Positions 23,401-24,890 of a stretch of DNA of 24,890 nt are shown here, piece after piece. A program made the translations under genes and the position numbers. Within the stretch, counting starts at the first letter, position 1, and each line of letters starts with the position of its first letter. The stretch covers positions 1-24,890 of the forward strand of contig JAOUFA010000008.1 in NCBI GenBank assembly GCA_029858545.1, given 5' to 3'. The notes beneath the pieces were generated by a model that saw only the letters and a program-made list of their open reading frames with translations, had not been told where the DNA came from and searched no databases. This stretch comes from Betaproteobacteria bacterium. GTDB taxonomy: Bacteria > Pseudomonadota > Gammaproteobacteria > Burkholderiales > SG8-39.

Positions 23401-24140
23401 ACTTCACTGGCACCTCGCCTCAGCTGTTGAACAATTTCAATGCTCCCAGGGCGGTGACGATGGCGGCGGTGTTGTATGTGTTTCGCACGCTGATCGACGA
23501 GGATATTCCGCTCAACGCGGGTTGTCTCGCGCCGCTGGAAGTGATCGTGCCACAGGGCTCGATGCTCAATCCGAGCTACCCGGCAGCGGTGGTGGCCGGC
23601 AATGTTGAGACCTCGCAGTGCGTCACCGATGCGCTCTACGGCGCGCTCGGCATGCTCGCCGCCTCCCAGGGAACGATGAACAACTTCACCTTCGGCAACG
23701 ATCGTTATCAGTACTACGAGACGATCGCGGGGGGTGCCGGGGCCGGGCCGGGATTCGCGGGGGCGCACGCGGTGCAGACTCACATGACCAACTCCCGGTT
23801 GACCGATCCCGAGGTGCTGGAGTGGCGCTTTCCAGTGCTGCTGGAGAGCTTTGAGATCCGGCGCGGCTCGGGGGGGCAGGGGCGCTGGGCCGGCGGTGAT
23901 GGGGTGCGGCGCCGCCTCAAGTTTCTGGAGCCGATGAGTGCGGCGATTCTGTCGGGGCGCCGGCGCACGGCGCCGCACGGTATGGCGGGAGGCGGGCCGG
24001 GTCAGCCCGGGCGCAACTACGTGCTGCGTCGGGACGGCAGTCGCGTCGACCTCGGCCCGATGGAGCGCATTCGGATGTCGGCCGGGGACGCGTTCGTGAT
24101 CGAAACCCCAGGTGGCGGGGGGGTTGGCGAAAAAGGCTGA
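20472..24140 (+). CDS. 5-oxoprolinase / hydantoinase, fused A-B protein
   Basis: A 1222-residue fusion of HyuA- and HyuB-type halves, the size of ATP-dependent 5-oxoprolinases, which open 5-oxoproline to glutamate using ATP. The HyuA half (about 10-690) has RGGTFTDIV at the N-terminal phosphate-binding loop, GTTIATNALLERKG, LLFMQSNGGLAEA, LSGPAGGIVGA and FDMGGTSTDVSHF. The HyuB half starts near residue 714 with DPVMLEIFNSLFMSVAEQMG and contains APHMPVHLGSMGESI, NAPYNGGTHLPDITVVTPVF and YVGSRGHHADIGGISPGSMP, all family hallmarks. The C-terminus ends IETPGGGGVGEKG. Hydantoinase or acetone-carboxylase-like relatives differ in subunit layout; the fusion favours 5-oxoprolinase. GGCGGA precedes ATG 20472. 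Confidence 0.95.
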   Translation: MTPGTPSRRWQFWIDRGGTFTDIVARRPDGVLETRKLLSENPQSHRDAALAGIREFLGIAPEAPIPVERIEVVRMGTTIATNALLERKGEPMLLCITRGFRDALRIAYQNRPRIFDRHIVLPEMLYDRVIEVDERVGAHGDVLLPLDEAGARAALRAARDEGLRSVAIVLMHGYRYTAHEARIAQIALEEGYAQISVSHRVSPLMKLVGRGDTTVVDAYLSPVLRRYVDRIAAELKGVRLLFMQSNGGLAEARRFQGKDSILSGPAGGIVGAAYSARRAGFDRIIGFDMGGTSTDVSHFAGEFEREFETLVAGVRMRAPMLGIHTVAAGGGSILRFDGARYRVGPESAGADPGPACYRRGGPLTVTDANVLLGKIQPDWFPRLFGAHGGQPLDAELVRVRFSELSDEIDRASGSARLPEEVAEGFIRVAVANMANAIKHISMQRGRDITEYTLNCFGGAAGQHACLVADALAMTRVFIHPFAGVLSAYGMGVAEQTVLREKSVEAPLAEHLIATLETTLAALAYEARKELMRQGMASARIAVQQRVHLKYDGTDTALIVPAAAFSEMTASFEKAYRERFAFLMPERRLIVEAVSVEVRGAEEEVAGEVGVDLRDRRIGGGDGAALGNATVGRRLPSPAAVVRMFSGGAWHATPLYLRAVLTPGDALDGPAIISESNSTTVIEPGWRAGVTERRDLVLERVLPLARETALGTGADPVMLEIFNSLFMSVAEQMGLRLQSTAHSVNIKERLDFSCAVFDADGNLIANAPHMPVHLGSMGESIRTVIRGNAGRIRAGNVYMLNAPYNGGTHLPDITVVTPVFDARGEDLLFYVGSRGHHADIGGISPGSMPPDSKTVDEEGVLIDNFLLVESGRLREAETVALLTRAPHPARNVAQNLADLRAQIAANEKGVQELRRMVGHFGIEAVRAYMGHVRANAEQAVRRKIGALKDGEFALPLDNGALIRVRIRIDIARRSATVDFTGTSPQLLNNFNAPRAVTMAAVLYVFRTLIDEDIPLNAGCLAPLEVIVPQGSMLNPSYPAAVVAGNVETSQCVTDALYGALGMLAASQGTMNNFTFGNDRYQYYETIAGGAGAGPGFAGAHAVQTHMTNSRLTDPEVLEWRFPVLLESFEIRRGSGGQGRWAGGDGVRRRLKFLEPMSAAILSGRRRTAPHGMAGGGPGQPGRNYVLRRDGSRVDLGPMERIRMSAGDAFVIETPGGGGVGEKG

Positions 24141-24205
24141 GAGTCGGTCCTATTCCGGTGCGCCCGCGCATGGATTTGTTCATGTGCGCGGCAAGCGCAT
24201 CTGTT

Positions 24206-24227
24206 TATAATCCAGCGCTAGCTAGCG
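24206..24227 (+). promoter_or_regulatory. Perfect -10 box with an adjacent palindrome
   Basis: TATAAT at 24206-24211 stands in the 164-base gap after the 5-oxoprolinase gene. Five bases on lies CGCTAGCTAGCG (24216-24227), a perfect 12-base palindrome that would cover the transcription start (about 24218). No good -35 box is seen at 16-18 bases; TTGTTC at 24176-24181 is too far. The promoter may need an activator, and the palindrome is placed like a repressor operator. Both roles are inferred. The gene served would be the one starting at 24305. Confidence 0.4.
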
Positions 24228-24304
24228 TACCAAAGCCCGAAGCAAGGCATTGCACGGCCCGACCCGACCCGTATTCGCCGCAACCGCACATAAGCGACGG
24301 AAGA

Positions 24305-24890
24305 ATGAATTCGCGAGCAGTTTTCTCCAAGACCGGCAAAGGCGTTCAGGAAGCCAACGGCAGAACCAGCCTGCTGCAGCGTGGCGATCGCCTGGTACTG
24401 CAGGCGATCGACGGCCGTTCCACGGTTTCCGAATTGGCCGACCGTTTCGACAAGATCGCGGAGGCGCAATTCCACCAATTGATGGAGCGCCTGGAGAGCG
24501 AGGGGTTCATCCGCCTGGTCGAAACGCGTGGTGCTGCGCCTGCCGCAGGTGGGCGGGCGGCGGCACCCGTGTCGGGTGCTGCCACGGATAGCGGCGATTT
24601 GGACCTCGATTTCACCCAGGCTCCTCCGGCCTCTTCCGCACGACCGCCTGCTCCCCCGGTCGATCTGGCCGCGCGTGCGCGCGGCGAGGCGGAACGCCGT
24701 GCGCGCGAGCAGGCGGCCGCTGCGCAGAGGCTGCGCGAAGAGGCCGAAACGCGCGCACGAGCCGAACGCGAAGCCGCGCAGATCCGAGCGCAGGCCGAGC
24801 GCGAGGCAGCCGTGGCGCGGGCGCGTGCCGAGGCGGATGCGATTCGCATCAAGGCCGAGGCGGAGGCGCGAGTGCGCGCCGAAGTCGAGG
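24305..24890 (+). CDS. Protein with small N-terminal domain and long Ala/Arg/Glu helix (partial)
   Basis: The frame opens at ATG 24305 and runs off the right edge after 195 codons. Residues 1-70 (MNSRAVFSKTGKGVQEANGR, then SLLQRGDRLVLQAIDGRSTV, SELADRFDKIAEAQFHQLME) look like a compact winged-helix-like domain ending GFIRLVE. A Pro/Ala linker follows, with DLDLDFTQAPP. From about residue 118 it is a continuous charged helix of Ala, Arg and Glu (for example RAEREAAQIRAQAEREAA), likely a long single helix or coiled coil. No signal peptide. I do not recognise the full architecture; the downstream part, outside the window, would decide its class. GGAAG sits only one base before the ATG. Confidence 0.8.
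   Translation, partial: MNSRAVFSKTGKGVQEANGRTSLLQRGDRLVLQAIDGRSTVSELADRFDKIAEAQFHQLMERLESEGFIRLVETRGAAPAAGGRAAAPVSGAATDSGDLDLDFTQAPPASSARPPAPPVDLAARARGEAERRAREQAAAAQRLREEAETRARAEREAAQIRAQAEREAAVARARAEADAIRIKAEAEARVRAEVE

Noticed and set aside
21132..23978. Two long minus-strand frames (429 and 503 codons) inside the 5-oxoprolinase gene
   Set aside because: Their composition (Arg, His, Ala, Gln rich) is that of antisense shadows, and the plus-strand gene has hallmark motifs throughout.
24117..24123. G7 run near the end of the 5-oxoprolinase gene
   Set aside because: It encodes a normal C-terminal Gly-rich stretch (PGGGGVG) common in this family, and lies a few codons before the stop, so slippage would matter little.
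1..24890. tRNA, rRNA, CRISPR array, insertion sequence, prophage or defence genes
   Set aside because: I looked for cloverleaf-like genes, regularly spaced repeats, transposases, integrases and terminal inverted repeats, and saw none that could be supported.

Overview
The window is a GC-rich, densely packed bacterial chromosome segment. Its gene orders point to a betaproteobacterium: pepA-holC-(small ORF)-valS divergent from lptF-lptG; an ECF sigma factor with DUF3619, DUF3106 and RDD genes divergent from ilvB-ilvH-ilvC; and psd-pssA directly after ilvC. I see no tRNA, rRNA, CRISPR array, insertion sequence or phage gene.

Layout. (1) 1-150 is the 3' end of an unrecognised plus-strand gene that overlaps the valS stop. 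(2) 147-5437, minus strand, holds pepA, holC, a small conserved-type ORF and valS. A strong hairpin followed by a U-rich run lies just before the valS start. (3) 5589-7779, plus strand, holds lptF and lptG, the permease pair of the LPS exporter. (4) 7802-9910, minus strand, holds an ECF sigma factor with an apparent CTG start, a single-pass membrane protein (DUF3619), a secreted helical protein (DUF3106) and an RDD membrane protein. (5) 10074-14781, plus strand, holds ilvB, ilvH, ilvC (branched-chain amino acids) and psd, pssA (phosphatidylethanolamine synthesis), largely with touching or overlapping ends. (6) 14835-16022 is nnrS, preceded by a near-consensus FNR/DNR-type box at the spacing of a class II promoter. 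(7) 16023-16570 has no intact gene. It contains decayed pieces of a nitrate/sulfonate-type ABC transporter (permease start, ATPase signature, C-terminal domain). (8) 16571-20402, minus strand, holds a Bcr/CflA exporter, an L-2-hydroxyglutarate-oxidase-like flavoenzyme, an orphan small protein and an alpha/beta hydrolase. (9) 20472-24140, plus strand, is a fused 5-oxoprolinase/hydantoinase. (10) 24305 to the end is the start of a protein with a small N-terminal domain and a long Ala/Arg/Glu helix, with a TATAAT box and a perfect palindrome upstream.

Most of the window is housekeeping. The points that most deserve a second look are the sigma/DUF3619/DUF3106/RDD group as a possible envelope-sensing regulatory unit, the putative attenuator before valS, the hairpin between ilvH and ilvC, the FNR-type promoter of nnrS, and the ABC-transporter ruin. 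All assignments come from reading motifs and gene order; no database search was run.
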